Below are positions 12,101 through 26,674 of a DNA stretch of 64,000 nt, one piece after another. Below the pieces are notes generated by a model. It had not been told where the DNA came from. It was given only the letters and a program-made list of their open reading frames with translations, and made no database searches. Positions within the stretch are counted from its first letter, which is position 1; the number at the start of each line of letters is the position of its first letter. This DNA is from Rachycentron canadum. Its lineage: Eukaryota > Chordata > Actinopteri > Carangiformes > Rachycentridae. The DNA lies in assembly GCA_038496675.1 (NCBI GenBank), contig CM076660.1, forward strand, positions 17,983,236 to 18,047,235. Direction: 5' to 3'. The translations under genes were made by a program, and so were the position numbers.

Positions 12101-15100
12101 TTTGAAATTCTGTGAGAGTCTGCATGTGTACAATAGGAGACTGTCTATTAACATTACAACAGGCTGAAATCAGGCTTTACTGTGAGCTGTTCTGAGGGAA
12201 AAGGGCACAGTCCTTTTATGCACCTGTCATTTCATCATCCCTTTGCTTTCCCACCATCCTTTATCCTGCTTTACTTTGTGTGCCTGTGCATGTATTGTAT
12301 AAGTAAAGTGGTGCGTCTAGCTCTGCTGAACTCGCCTTTGCCACTCAGGGGAATAAAAATATACCACCACTTTTGTGAGCTTTTTGAGGGCTTCCGCTGA
12401 GTAGGCCTCCGTAATGCCACTACACTGACCCTGAAACAGCCCCATTCATCGGTTCACAGGCTGTAACACTTTAGGACACAGCAGACTTAACTGTGGAAGA
12501 TGACTCATACCTAGTTGTTAATGGTGTGTGACGGCTCAGTCCCACCCTTCCATCAGCAGTAAAGCTTCCCTGGTTATGTAGTGGATTACCAAACATGAGG
12601 CTCAAATTGCATTTTGTCTCTTCATCCACTAAAATTGTCTTAATGGCTCAATGTTAAGTAGTGACCACACATCCTTAACTCGCTGAGTGAAGTGGGAGTG
12701 TAAGCTCGAAGCCACATTGTCTTTCTGTTTGGCCTCACTTTGCATCTTCTCATAGCACTGCATTTGCTGCACAGACTTTAATTTTTAAGGGGACAAAATG
12801 CGCATTTAGGCAAGTGCCTTCAAAATGATTCAACAAATGACATATAAGCTGCACGTCCAGGTGCAGAGCTGTACGCACTCACATCATTTTAAGTACACAA
12901 AGACACTCCCTAACAAAATCACCGTCCCAGACCTCTCATCAGTCATCCCCTGCCCCATTTGTCTGGTCAGCAGCATAAGTGGTAGACTCCCAGATGACTG
13001 TTATTGTGTGTTTGTGTGTGTATGTGTGTGTGTGTGTGCGTGCATGCATGTGTTAGTTACAAATACATTAACTTCAACAAAACCCTCTTATTTTCCCTCT
13101 CATCTTTGCTCTCCCATCTCTCTCTCTTTTTTTTTGTCTTAATCTTAGTGGTTCATTATTATTGCCTCTAGTGTGTTTCTCACACATACACACACAAAGT
13201 TAATCAGTTTTGTCATAATCTGCAGCAGGATAAAAGGTTTTTTGTTCACCCATGATCTGATTTCAGAAGCATTTCACTGGTGCCACTGTCTCCATCTTCT
13301 GTCTCTAACCAGTCCATCAGTTTGCTCTGTGTTGTGTATCGTATCAGTTGTTTTATCTCTCTGTTGATTCAGTGGCTTGTTTACATTGGAAATTATCTCT
13401 TGCTGCTTTATACATTTGCGTCCTTCACTGATTAGATAAGGTGTTTAAGGTGTTTATTGTTGAGTTTTGGCCGCTTTGCCTTGAAAATTCTGATTTCAGA
13501 AAAGAAAGAAATATGACGTTAGGCCAAAGCCACTTGCAGCTTGGTAATACTCCCATCAGCTGACTAAATGACAGTGAGTTTGGATTGCTAAAACTAACAA
13601 AGATGCAGGCTTAATTAAAATTGATTTGAGTCTTTCAGTTTTTTATTTTTTTTTTGAGTCGAACACATTTGTTCCACTTAACTGCATCACAAGGTTTTTC
13701 TGCACTGCTCTTTAAAAACCACATGGATCTTTATTACACTTCTGTCCTGATTTAGAGTAAAATCACAGAATCAAGTAAAGGAAAAAATGGACGTTTCCTC
13801 CATGTCATAATTTCTGCACTGCACTATTAATGCCATGTCCACATCTTGAGTGGCAAACTGACACTAACTTCCGACTCTGGCAGCCTGTGCAGTAACCTTG
13901 AGAGAGTTAGCCTCAGTCCTTCAGTGGGGCTTCAGTGCCACGTGATGCTAAAGCAACATCAAAGGAAAGCTTGATTATGTAAGAGCCAGAATATGGGAAT
14001 TTTGGCATGGCAGAGCAGAGGTGTCACGTGCACATGCAGAGACTCACACATGCATGTATGTCAAAATGATTTTTCCTAATCTGAGTCACAGTGAGGATGA
14101 CTCAAATTAATGTCCATCACTGAGGGAACATTAAAAAAAATCTATCCTCCTCATTTCTGTATATATCCTGTCAAGAAAGAGTTGAGGGTACTTGAGTTCA
14201 GACAGGAAAGAATGGTGGGCCATTCCCAAGTTTGTAAAGGGTTAATATGTGCTGACTAATCTGGACTCTGCTGTCAGCATCTGCAGATAGTCATATGGAC
14301 CAATATGTTTCCGGGGAGAATTAATCTGCTGTCTGTCCCGTTGCCATGCAGTGAATGTGCTTTAATGCTAAACTGCAGAAAAACATGAATGTTGTGTTTA
14401 TGGCATCACTCATAGATTTCTAAAATTACATTTTGAAAGATGAAGGTCAGTCACACATGTTAAAGGTAAAGGTGCTGTGATTCAGGGCAAACATGCTTCC
14501 AAACAACACCTCTGTATCATCGTATGGAGCAAAGGTCTTTGAAACACCACTGAGACACACCTAAGGATGCATTCAAAGTCTGTTTGAGGAGTCTATTGAT
14601 TGGCTTCATCACTCATTAATGACTGTTTCTGTTAACAGTCAATGATTTTTGAGAGTTGCATAAGTGTGACAGTTAAGATTTTAGACTCCATAATATAGTA
14701 ATGTTTATGTGGCACAATCGTAAGTAAGCAGAGCTTTGGTGTGACCTGTGTATGATGGACACACTGGCTGATGTGTCAGTGAACATGTGACCTTTGGGGT
14801 ATTAGATGTGCTCTCTTAACCTTTTAGGCTCATATAATGCCTCACTAACAGTTTTTGGGTAATGCTGCCACTTTTCAACACAAAGTAGTGGGTTTCCCAG
14901 GCTGTCCAACCCTTGGTCTGGTTCCCCTCCGCAGCACATGAACTAATAAATGTAGCACACTTTGCTGCTGCCTGGCTGCTCCTGGCTGCTCCTGGCAGAC
15001 TTCGACCCAGTCCCAGTTCTGTCTTTAAGTGTTTAATGTTAGTAGTTAGTTTGCTGTCACGTGGCCTGTCTCAGCAAACAGGGCCACAGCAAAGTTATTC

Positions 15101-18100
15101 TGGATAGTTTCCCAGCAGAGTGTTGGAGGGGAGTTTGATATAACCAGGGATTCCTCATTTATCACACCCCCCAAAATCTATTTTACCAAGCTACCCACCT
15201 CCCTCTCTCCCCCTGTCTTTCTCTGTCTCACTGTGACTCTACCCCTCAGTGCCAACAGAAACAAGTCCAGTTGTGATCTGATAGTGTTTCCAACACCACA
15301 ATTGTGTCTTGACCACACTGTACCAAGTTAGAGTGCAAGACCATTTGCTTGACTTTAGGAGGTCAGGGCCATTTAGCTAATATTTTTGAAATATAGTGAG
15401 TGGGAGGAGTCACTAGTACAAGGACAAGAATTGTTGCTCACATTCAGTAATTGTGTTGCAGAAGTGGAGGTACCATCACCAGTGCAAACCTGGATCTCTA
15501 TACAAGGAGGGTTATAGATGCCTGAATAATAATTGCAATAAATGCGGCCAGCGTGGATAAGGTTTTACTTTTTAGGAATGGAACGGTGTGTTGTGTAATC
15601 TGTGCAGCATGTCAAATCTTAAATCATTATCTTCCCACTGTACAAGCTCCTCCATTATCCTGATCAATAGATGAAGCTGTTCCCTCCCTCCCCTGAACCG
15701 TAACTATAGAAACAGACATTTAAATCTGTCCTCACTCACATACTGAGAGTGAGAAAGAATCTGAGTCAGCCCAAAGCAGTGTTGTTATGTAATGCCATCA
15801 TCTTCCATGCCATGCTTCTCTGCTTTGTGTTCAAGCATCTTCCTCCCATTGGGCCTGTTGTGGGGTTCATGCTTATGTAATGGACTTCATGTTCATTTCT
15901 CCCAAACTGTCAGGAAACAGTTTGATACTGCTGAACCAAATTCTCCCTTGTTGATTGTCTGACATGAGTAGACTGAAAGGTACTGATGGAAAAGCAAAGA
16001 GTTTAACTGATGCTGTTACCCACAGACCTAACATCCCATCTTTAGTAACAGAAACTAGTCCACTAAAGATATTTTTATGACTGTACTATAGATATGTTTT
16101 TCAGGAGCATGTCAGATAACAGTAAACTCAAAGTAAAAACACACCTGTTACATGTTGTGGCTGTAATAGAGAAAGACGTCTGGTATTTGTTGATGTCATT
16201 TTTCAGCCAAAGCAAGTGACAAATGGAAAATTAAGAATAAAAACGAACATCCTTACATTGTGTACATAACAACAGATGGGGCTGAATTATTGTAGTAATT
16301 CCAATACGTTACTGGTGCATAGGTATTAACTGTGGAAACTTCAAGTGCCACATGCTGCCATTCACAGCTACAGTAACTGTGCAGCCACACAGTGAAGAGG
16401 CAGCCACGTTAAAATGTGGACATGGTTAATTTCTCCTCCTTCCAAGAGTCCATCTGATGGGAGTGAAGGAGAGATTTGGCAGTTAAGTCATAACGCTAAC
16501 TTTGCAGCTCACTCACCAACATCCCTGCTGGGGCTCCTCTGAACCAAGGCTGCTTGGGTTCATTCAATGACAACCTTGTGAATAATAGATGAAGCGTTTG
16601 GCTCAGCTGAGTATGTTGTTGTAGCTATTTCACACACAGCAAACAAGCTAGATTTCATATATTACTCAGATTGAATGATTTTGGAAGAACATCCAGAAAA
16701 TTTCTGCAAAATAAATTCCAGACCACACAGTTGTCTTTCTATAGTCACTTGACAAACTACAAATGATCTGATACTTTGAAAAAAGCCAGCTCAATGATGT
16801 TTCTGCGCTTTAGCTGCTTGAGCTAATGTTAGCTTCTAAACTAGCTAAATAATCCGTTGTAACTAAATATTATCAGTTATAAATTTCTATAATAACTTAA
16901 TAACTAGTAGTATAATATGTAGGTGATACAATGCTTAGAAAAGCTGTACTCAGCCTGAACACCCTCACATTTCTGAGGAAAAGACATCTCATCTAAGTGA
17001 AACATTGTTGATAATGAAGCTTCTGAAATTTAAACACTTTAATATAAGGACAAATAATAGTTAAATCCCATGAAACATTTCACCATAAGATGGATTAAAC
17101 CTATGTTTCTAGCAATAAACAGCAACATCAGCTGGATTCAAATCTGTTGCCATTTTCACATGGGTGAAAGCTCTGGAAATCCTTTGTTGTGCTTGATGTT
17201 AGATGTTGTGCTTGATGTTAGAGGGTGTGTCATGTGTCTGAGTGTGTTTGTGTTCAGTGAGTCTGTGGGGACCTTCGCCATGTCCTGAGGGGCGAGAGCT
17301 GTGTGTGTATGTGTGTGTGTGTGTCTGGTGTGTTACTATGGACAGCAGTCGTCCTGTAGGGCTATGGAAACCACCGACCTCTTCTTCTTCTGCCACCCAT
17401 GCCCCCCTTCCCCTCAGCCAATCGGCACACAGTAACACCACCGTCCCGACCAATGCTGCGGCTGGTGTGTTTACATGCTCCCGGAAGGCAGGGTCCGTGA
17501 TTAAGCATTCAGGTTAGTCGAGCGGAAGAAAAGAGAGGAAAAAAAAGAGGGGAGGAGAGGGGGAGACAGGAAAAGGAGATAAGGCCATTATGACTCGAGA
17601 GAGCTGATGGATGCACTCCAGCAACGACACGTCACCCAGACACACGCAGGTGAACAAACACACGTGGGTCATATATCACCTCAGCTTTTCTTAAATGGCC
17701 TCATAACACATTCCTGAATTGTGGATATAAATCTGGTAGTGTAAATGTGTGGTTGCTTGTTTACAACCTGTATTAGAAACTGTCAAACTGCTATCAATTA
17801 GCCTGCATATTCACCCCTCGTTCCTTGTGTGTGTGTGTTTATTTTTTTATGCGTGTTGGTGTGTGCATCATTAAAGATTAAGGCCCCGCAGTAAGGGCTG
17901 CCCTTCTGTTCTCAGTAGGTCGAATTTCTGCTGGGGTCAAAATGGGATGTTCATGTTCAGGCTGGTTCCTTCAGCATTATAGAGACGCTCTGTGGGAAAA
18001 ATAAACAGGTGGAATAGAAACATCCAGGCAGGTGGAAGGGTTAATACTGCCTCTGAGTTGTGTTTCATGGGAGCTGTTGGGATCACAGTATAAAAAGGAG

Positions 18101-20160
18101 AATATTTTTGATATTAGGGAGAATAGTGTTCATTTTCTGGGATGCTGACATGCACCTAGAATAAAATGATAAGTGGAACACTCACAGTTATAACAGAAGC
18201 ACATGCTTTTTTTACTTTCTTTAGTAATTCATGTTTGCACATCATCTCACAGATATTTTTTGTTTTCTATTACCTGTCTCGCTGTAATATAAATATGATG
18301 TTTGTTGTTGTTGATTACTGTGGCATCCATTCTTTAAAATCACTGACTTCTTTTTACTGTGACCTTTTCTAGATGGACAAAACTCAAAATCAGTGGAGGT
18401 CTCTCTTTGTGCATGTGTGTCTTTGTGTGTTTGCACTGTGCCAACACACTCATGCCAGATGGCCTTGTGGCTGTGAGTGCTCTCTGTGTATCAGGCATCA
18501 TCCTGCCTCCCCCTCTCTCTCTTATCTCCCCCTGTCACTCTTCCCAATGTCTCGTTCAATAGAAATCTCTTAAAATAAACTTCGGGAACAAACGCTCAGG
18601 GGCAACCTCATTGTCTGTGAAATCTTCACATAATTTTGCATCCGTGCATGTCTGTGAATATGCAAACAACAGGATGGAGACACTTTGTACACCTTTACAG
18701 CTTGGCAGATAACACCAGTAACAGTTGGCTAATGCTTGGTATGAGAGGAGAGGAGAAAATGCAATGCTGCACAGCCCTGTGAGAGTCAGATAGATCTGCA
18801 GAAAAGGCCCACTCCTTATTAGATTCACTATTTTTCCTGAGCAGCCACATTTAGTTGTAGTTTCCTCATTTTGTTTCCTCATGCAGGTGCTTCTCTTCAT
18901 ACCTGCGCTCCTGTATCAGATCTCCAGGGACAGAAGAGCTGACTCAGTGTGGGAGTGTTTCCAGCTCCTTTCTTCCTCACTGGTAAATGGTATTTTCGCA
19001 GCTTAGATCTCGTCTTGTAGTCAGACGAAGCCCACTGTCAGAATTCAGCGATGATTGGTGGAGTGCAGTTATTCTGATATTGTATTCCAAAGAATTTCAT
19101 TTGACAAGCTGGCACTAAAACAGCTACAGTGTTCGGTTCAAACCAACTGTCTCTGTACTAACTGGCCCCAGAGACTCAATATGGTGCAGCCATGTGTAGC
19201 AGCTTTCACATCACTAATGACAATACATACTGATGAGGCAGATTACTACACTAATTTTCAAAATAACTTTATTAACATCTTATATTCTCTGTAAAGCAAC
19301 AAATCTGTAAACTGTCCTCAAATTATCCACCTACTTTGCTCAAAGAAAAGACAAAATGTGCTTTTAAGTAGTTCAATCTAGCAGAAAGTTGCATGCAGTC
19401 TCACTCAGAGTGCACACCCACACACTGCCAGATAGTTCTCCATCTCTGTTTTTGGCCCAGATATTTTACAGATTTGAGATTATTTTCTTTGTCACAAACT
19501 GTCTCATTGATTTTTTTTGTCCCACAGGAGAGAGTCTCTCCTTTTGATACAGTGAGTAGTTCTATCAGCCTTTCATTTAAAGTTACTTTAATGGTGTTAC
19601 CGCAATGTGAAACATTTATATGACCTGACTAAGCTGTACACCACTGCTCAGGGCATCTTTTTCTATCACACACCTAGAGCATATCAAACTCATTGCCTCT
19701 ACTCTGCATCATATTCTCCTAATTGGGCTGTGGAGTGTAATAGATAGACACCACAACTACTGCCAGGGTTGCCCCAAGGGCAATCAGCAGCCGCTTGCAT
19801 TTTAATAGCTTCACTCATTGTGGCGCTTTTGTTTCACTGCATGGTTTGATACACTTTGTATTAGCACATGCCCACGAACAAACGACGAGGGTGCTGCTGC
19901 ACACTGAGCCATAGATGCCCACACAGTGGAGCCGCTGTACTGCATGTTGTTGTGCCGAACGTGGGAGTGTGTTGGCAGTGGATGGCTCTGCAGTATGTGT
20001 GAAGGATCGATTTCCTCATACCTGCTTCAAACACAGGGAGGGAGGGCAAGGTGGGAAGTGGGCAGTAAGAGACAGTGGATTAGCAAGAGTTGTGTGGATG
20101 TTTTTGTCTCTTTGTTTGCATGCATTGGTGTGTCTGCACTTGAATCTAACCTCTTGTATT

Positions 20161-20205
<45 letters not shown>

Positions 20206-20737
20206 TTGTGCAGACAGACACGGCTTGGGGCCCCATGTATGTCAGTGGTTGTCCTAATCTATGGAAGCAGTGGGTTGCATCCAACCAGCCTGAGCCTTGG
20301 GGATTTAAGACAGCTAATTACAATGTATAGTGCCTTTGCTGCCATGGTAACATTGGTTGGTTAGTTTTGGGGGCCACAGCGATGGGGGTAACTAATTCAT
20401 GGACGTGGGTCTGCAGCAGAGGGGGGTTCTTATCTCTGGCTGCCTACGGGCATATGGCACGTGAAGATATGCAGCTGCAGTGAAATTGTCATTCATTTGA
20501 GGTAGAAGGGGACAATGTTGCCTTTTACTGGACTCTTGTCTGGCTCTGGATGTGTGCGCACAGGTTGTGGAGTGGATAATGGGCACACATCTTCACAAGC
20601 ATAATCTCGGTACATTTGTAGTGGAATGCATATGCAGCCAGTGAACGTCTCATCTGTCTGCCTGCGTTAGGTATTTCGCTCTGTTTTGATTCTGGATTGG
20701 CAGCTCTCTTGTCATCTTCCATTAAAGCTCTGGAGCC

Positions 20738-20773
<36 letters not shown>

Positions 20774-23700
20774 CCAGTAACTAATGTGTGGGAGTCCTGC
20801 AGCTTGCTGACCTTTAAAAGTGTGCTGTTTCCTGAGCACAGTGGTTAGCATTATCTGAAGACCCAACCCATTATCATCTTGAACAGGCTGGATGAGGGGA
20901 AGCGGGAACCGGGAACAAAGACCCCCGCTTAAGTGGTATGACTCGCAGGCTGTCAGACCTCAGCTACTCACAGCTTTTGTCACTGACTTACTTAGCATCA
21001 TTTAGCATTACTGTGACATCAGACAGTAGCAATGGGGTTACATGGTTGTATGTCTTCTTTGGTTAAATAGAAGGTGAGATTTAACTAAAACTCATTACAA
21101 ATGCTGCTTTAATGACACATAATATATAGATTATATCAACAGAACAGAATTGGATTAAGACCAGTAGAGGGAATATTTCATTACTCTAACAGGGAATTAC
21201 CTTGGAAAGTAAATTAGTATTAGTGAGAGGTTAAAATGTCCTGTCTCTCTGATTTCTTTAAACAAAGTTGTAACGCTCAACCACATGGGACATTTCAATC
21301 ACCCTGATGTTGTATTAGCTCTCAGGATGTGCTAAAGGTGGCAATGAATCATTCACACCTCGCCACACTACAGCATTCTCACTTAGACTCAGTAATCTGT
21401 GTTTATTGCTGTTGCTACCTGCCACTTCCTGCATTCATATGAAATTCATGTTGTTATTTTTAGAGCATTAAGCTGTAAGAGCTTTCATCTTGTACACAGC
21501 AGTGCTTACATCTCCAGCATTTTCTGAATATATCTATAGATAGTTTGATACAGGCTGTCACTGGTGGCTGGTTGCAGCTGGAGAGGTTTTCAAGTGAAGT
21601 CCATCAGTGTACAGGTCCTCATTAGTCAGAATTTTCTCTTGATGGTTTTGTGGGATTGTGAGGTTTCTGGGACAGTTTGCCTCAATGTGTGCTGCTGTTT
21701 TTCCTTTTCTCTTTTCATGTTGGAGAAACTGAAAACAAAAAAGCAAACAGCCTGCAGGGCTTGTTTGCAACAGCGATATTTCGTGAATTGTTATGAGTGA
21801 ATTTAGTTTGTTTTCCTTTTTGGAAATTTGTTTCACCCCCATTTAGAGCAGTAACAAATAGTTCATTAATCTTTTTTTCAAACTAAAATGATGATGTTTG
21901 TCATACACAATATTGAATTGTTGGATTTTGAACTGATAACAGTTGCTTGTCAGATTAAAGTGTTTAAAGTGTAAGATTTTCTGACTGCAGTCTCCTCCTT
22001 TCACTGCATGGAGCTGCAGTGAGTCAGACAAACTTACTTTAAAATCTGATATTTCATTAATATACACTTGGCTCATCTCATCAGTGGACCTAAGTGGTTA
22101 AGTGACGTATGTTCTTGAACACAACCTTGACTATTCCTTGTATAAGCCGACTACTGTGCAGCAAACGTCTGTTAACAAAATTCTTCACTGGTACCTCAGC
22201 CATCTCCGAAGCTTCCCTGTCAAACACAATTCCACTTGAATGCTGAAATAATGGGTTTGACGGGACTCTGTCATTGTGCAGGGACACTTCGCTCTCCAAA
22301 CATCTGCTGAGTCGTCTCTGTGTGCACGTGGCCACGCGTTTCACTTGTTTTGAGTATAATTGTTTGAGCAGCATGTGTGTGCACGTATGGAAGATGGTGT
22401 GGGTGCGTCTGTATATCGATCTCTCCCAAAGCTCGTTCTCTTGTGAAGTAGCAGCAGCAGAGAACGCAATCTGTCGCTCCACATCTGTCTCTCTGGCCAG
22501 CGGCTGTTTGTTGTCAGCCAACAGGTTTAGCTTTTGCCTTCTGGATCGTTTTTGAACAGTAATTGTGTGAAGAGAAGAAAGACCTTAGAGCACCTGATGA
22601 TTCTGGTCTACAAAAAAAGACTCCATTAAAAGCTAATGAAGCAGCAAATCGGGTGCAATCATTTCAGGGGCCTCGTTTCTGTCCTTGTAGCTTAAGAGCA
22701 GCTTAAAATTGCAGTTTAATGTTCATGCCTCATATATGTCTATATGCTCACTAAAGCTCCTGTCTTAATTTTAAAGCTTTTTATTTGAAGCGTTTGCATA
22801 ATGTGGAATGAAATTGGCTTTCAGTGATGCTATATTGCCGCTGGCTCTGTCCTCAGAGGCTCATGTCATGTTGCTGCTGTTAAAAACTTTCAGTTGATGA
22901 GGCAAACACAGGCGCCAGCTGTAAAGATAGACCTTCATAAAGGCTTTTAATTTCCCAAGTGTCACCACCTCCTGATTGATGACTACAACACAAGGGGATG
23001 TAAAAGCTTACATGTACACCGTCAATACGCATATACACACTCACAATGACCACACATCTGTCATGCCTCCGATGTGCTGTCATGCTGTCATGGCTCCACA
23101 GGGCCAGGAAGGCTGGTAGCAGAGCAGGAGAGTGCAGGAGCCAGGACTCCGTCTTTTTGTTTTGCCTCCTCTCTCTGTCTTTTATCTGCTCTTCAGAGAA
23201 TTGGATACGTTACGGCTGAGCTCCCTCACATCTTTTGAGAGTGGCACCGAGGACGCAGAGGAATATCTTTTTACACCACCTAGAACACGCACATGCACAC
23301 GCGCATGCACGCACACACACACGCATGCGCACACACATACACACACACACACAAGGACACACTTGTACACAGTGTGCACACACAGTAAAAATGGTACAGA
23401 CATGTTCAGACTCTCTCTTATGCATTTTCTCCTGTTTTTAATTATCTCCCTTGGTGAACATTAAGATGCACAACGTGTGTGTGTGTGTGTGTTGTGCGCG
23501 CTCACTCTCTGCAGCCCTGCTCCTTATACAGAGGCAGTTTGCAGGCCTGCCTCTTTGTGCCCACACAGTGCTCGCTGGCTGCAGGGCATGATGTAATCCC
23601 TCTCCTCTTAGAAAAATTGCTGAGCAAGGCAGCACAACTCCCTGATTGAATTCTCACACTGCAGCAGCAACTTTCCTTCCTCTCACTTTATTAGTTTGCA

Positions 23701-26615
23701 ACTTTGCAGTGGTGAAGCAAGAGGGCGAGAGAAGCAATGTGCTTTCAAGTCATCTTCTCTAATCACTGGATTACTGGTTTTATTTATATCAGTAACTGTG
23801 AGATGTCAAACTGCTCAGATTTTTTTTTTTTTACTGGAGCATCTGATTACAAAGTTACTATTCAATGTTTTTATCTTTTTTTTTCATTTTCCTCTGGCTC
23901 AAATTATGCCACAAAAGCTTCATATATTCAGATTTTCACATTTTTCACTGTTTTCTGTCATTTATAGTGAGAGATTGGTGAAGAAAATGATTGGCAGATT
24001 TATTGATAATGAAATAATGAGTGGTTGGTTGCTGCTCTAAGCATTTCTGCCATTAGAGGAATTTTAAATACACACTGACAGAGGACGAATGCAAATGTTT
24101 GCATTAGTGCTGACTCACCTGTCAAGGAGTCAATACATAGTATTGTAGCACCACAGACACACACTATTGCTTCTGCTTTGCTCACACCCACAAAGAATAC
24201 ACTGCTGTCACTGCCTCTACATTATGTATTAGAGTTGATTCAGAGGTGAAATGAATTATCTCAGCATGCAGGTACAGTAGCTGTGCAGCTTCATTTACAT
24301 TTCCTAAGAGCTTCACGTTCCAATATAGTAGAATGGTTAGCATTTGATAGAAATTGCTTTTGCTGTTTATTTATTTCCTCACAGATGCTTTTATGTATGT
24401 GTGTATTTTCTTGTCTCACACATATTTGTGTGTCAATGCTGCTGTATTTGTATGTTTGTGTGATGGATGCCTCTGTCATTCTGAAGTAGCGCAGTGGACA
24501 TGTTGATTGTGTGATGTATGCCCTACCAGCTTTCTCTAGTCCCACTCACCCAACACATCACTGCCCACACTGCTCAGCTCCCCTCCGACTCACATGCACA
24601 CACAGCAGCCCACTCTGAAAAAAGAAAGATAGGAGAACAGTTTGTTTCTGAGCGCAGAGGTGTGTTTACAGATGGTTACAGAAGCAGCCTTTTTTGTTGA
24701 CTCTGGCCTCACTTCGCCTGAAGGCTCAGTGTGGTCAAACAGCTGGAGACTGGCTTGTCCACCACAGCGGCTCTAAGCAGGGGTCTGTCCATCTGTGATG
24801 TTGCCTGGTAGTGGCACTGTCACTCAGCTGCCTGGTGCAGTGTGGTGGGTCACAGGAGAGTTATGTTTTGTTTTTTTTTTGTATTCTTGCTGTAAAGCTG
24901 CCTTCCTGGTGAGTGACCAATAGGAGCTTGTGTGTTAGAAAAAAAAAGGCACTTTGTATAGCTGCCACTGCCACACTTTAAATGTCATCACCTGGCCTTG
25001 TGCCATAATAATCTTACCATTTAACCTCACACATATTAGAGAAAACTCATTATTTAACTGCATCAGGGGTGACATGACAGGAACAAATAAAGATAAGAGC
25101 TGAAATGTGGGCTGTAATGCACATGTAGATCTGGTCTGATGATGATGGATTATTTGAGCCGGGCTCACTGTGCTTAGCTAGAAGACAGTACGCCGTGTTG
25201 TCACTGCAGATGTTTGCAGTACAGTGTGGGGGTGGATAGCAGGTTATATTACCTCACTGTGCAGCCTTCAGCTACTTCATCATTCAGTGAAGTCTTCAGT
25301 CTTAAAAGTTTCCCTTGTTTCTCTCTGGTACTAACTGTGCAGTCCTGAATGGAACAGCAGCTCCTATCTGACACAACCAAAAAGCTTATTGGCGAGCAGG
25401 AAGCATTTGAAACAACCTGTCCGGCTGTCATGGCAGCCTTCGTCCTTACTGTGGAAATGAGGGCTGGTTAGGTGGCTTTAGAGGTGTCCATCAAGAGAGG
25501 TTAACAGTGAGACTGATGTGAGCTGACACTGGGCTGAGGTCACTGGATGGGTGACGGTGTGCAGCAGCTCAGCAGGCTTGGAGGACTATTGTACTGCCAC
25601 ACACACCACAGCAGAGATTCTCTGGAGAGCCACTCTACCTCCTGTATCACTGGGGTCCATTGTTTCTCTGCTACTAGCTCGGTGTCAGTGGGGGAAATCA
25701 CACCAGAGGGTACTTGGGTATTGATAAAACACACTGCATTATTATATTTTAGTTTATTTAGTTATATTATGGTGCCGTCTAAAGACTAGCCTGCCATTCA
25801 GGCCTTCACCCCACTTGGGTCACTTAGGAGGTTTTGCATGTTTCATCCCTTTAGCTACACATTGCTTTACTCCTAGCCATCACCTGAAGCATATGATGGT
25901 ATTTTAGATTCTCTATGTCCCAGGAAGAGACTTTACTTAGTATCAGTACATAAAATCCAGGTACTTCAATGCTACACAGGATAAAGAGTGAAGGGATTAC
26001 CAGTCATTACAAAACCCCTAAGGGGAACAAGGAAATCTGTACCAAATTTCAAAAAGAGATTACATGACATTTCACGCAAAACCACAAATGTGGACAATAC
26101 AGTGGCGTCACAGTAAAAGTCGAGTGATCACAAACCATTAAAGTCAATGGGTTTCATCCTTGGGCATCATGAGTACCCCATGTCAAGGTATTACATTCAG
26201 TAGTCGTTCTTGAGATATTTCAGTCTGAACCAACTGGACTGACTAATAGACCAACATCATCAATAGAGCCACACAGTCACAAATCAAAGCTGGACAAGAT
26301 CAAACAGTGAAAAGTAGAATAGGCATCAGAGATTCAGGCTCATGTATCTTTCATTCAAAAAGCGGTAAAAGGTAAAGCTCTGCCGTTTATGTTATTGCTC
26401 TGTGCTCTGATGAGAACATTGGCAGGCTTTTGGCATCTTTACTACTGTTCAGATTCGTTTCATTTCATTTACTTTGATCCGATACTAATAAATTTTCTTC
26501 CAGTTCATGTGGAACTAGCTGCTCTGAAGCTGCTGAGTCAGTTTTCTTCGCCCAGGGCAGATCCATACTCTTTTACACAATGTCACACACACTCATGTAG
26601 TAGCTACAATTGGAG

Positions 26616-26674
<59 letters not shown>

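Noticed and set aside
23132..23464. His/Thr-rich and Cys/Val-rich frames on both strands
   Set aside because: They are produced by the CA repeat at 23290-23355.
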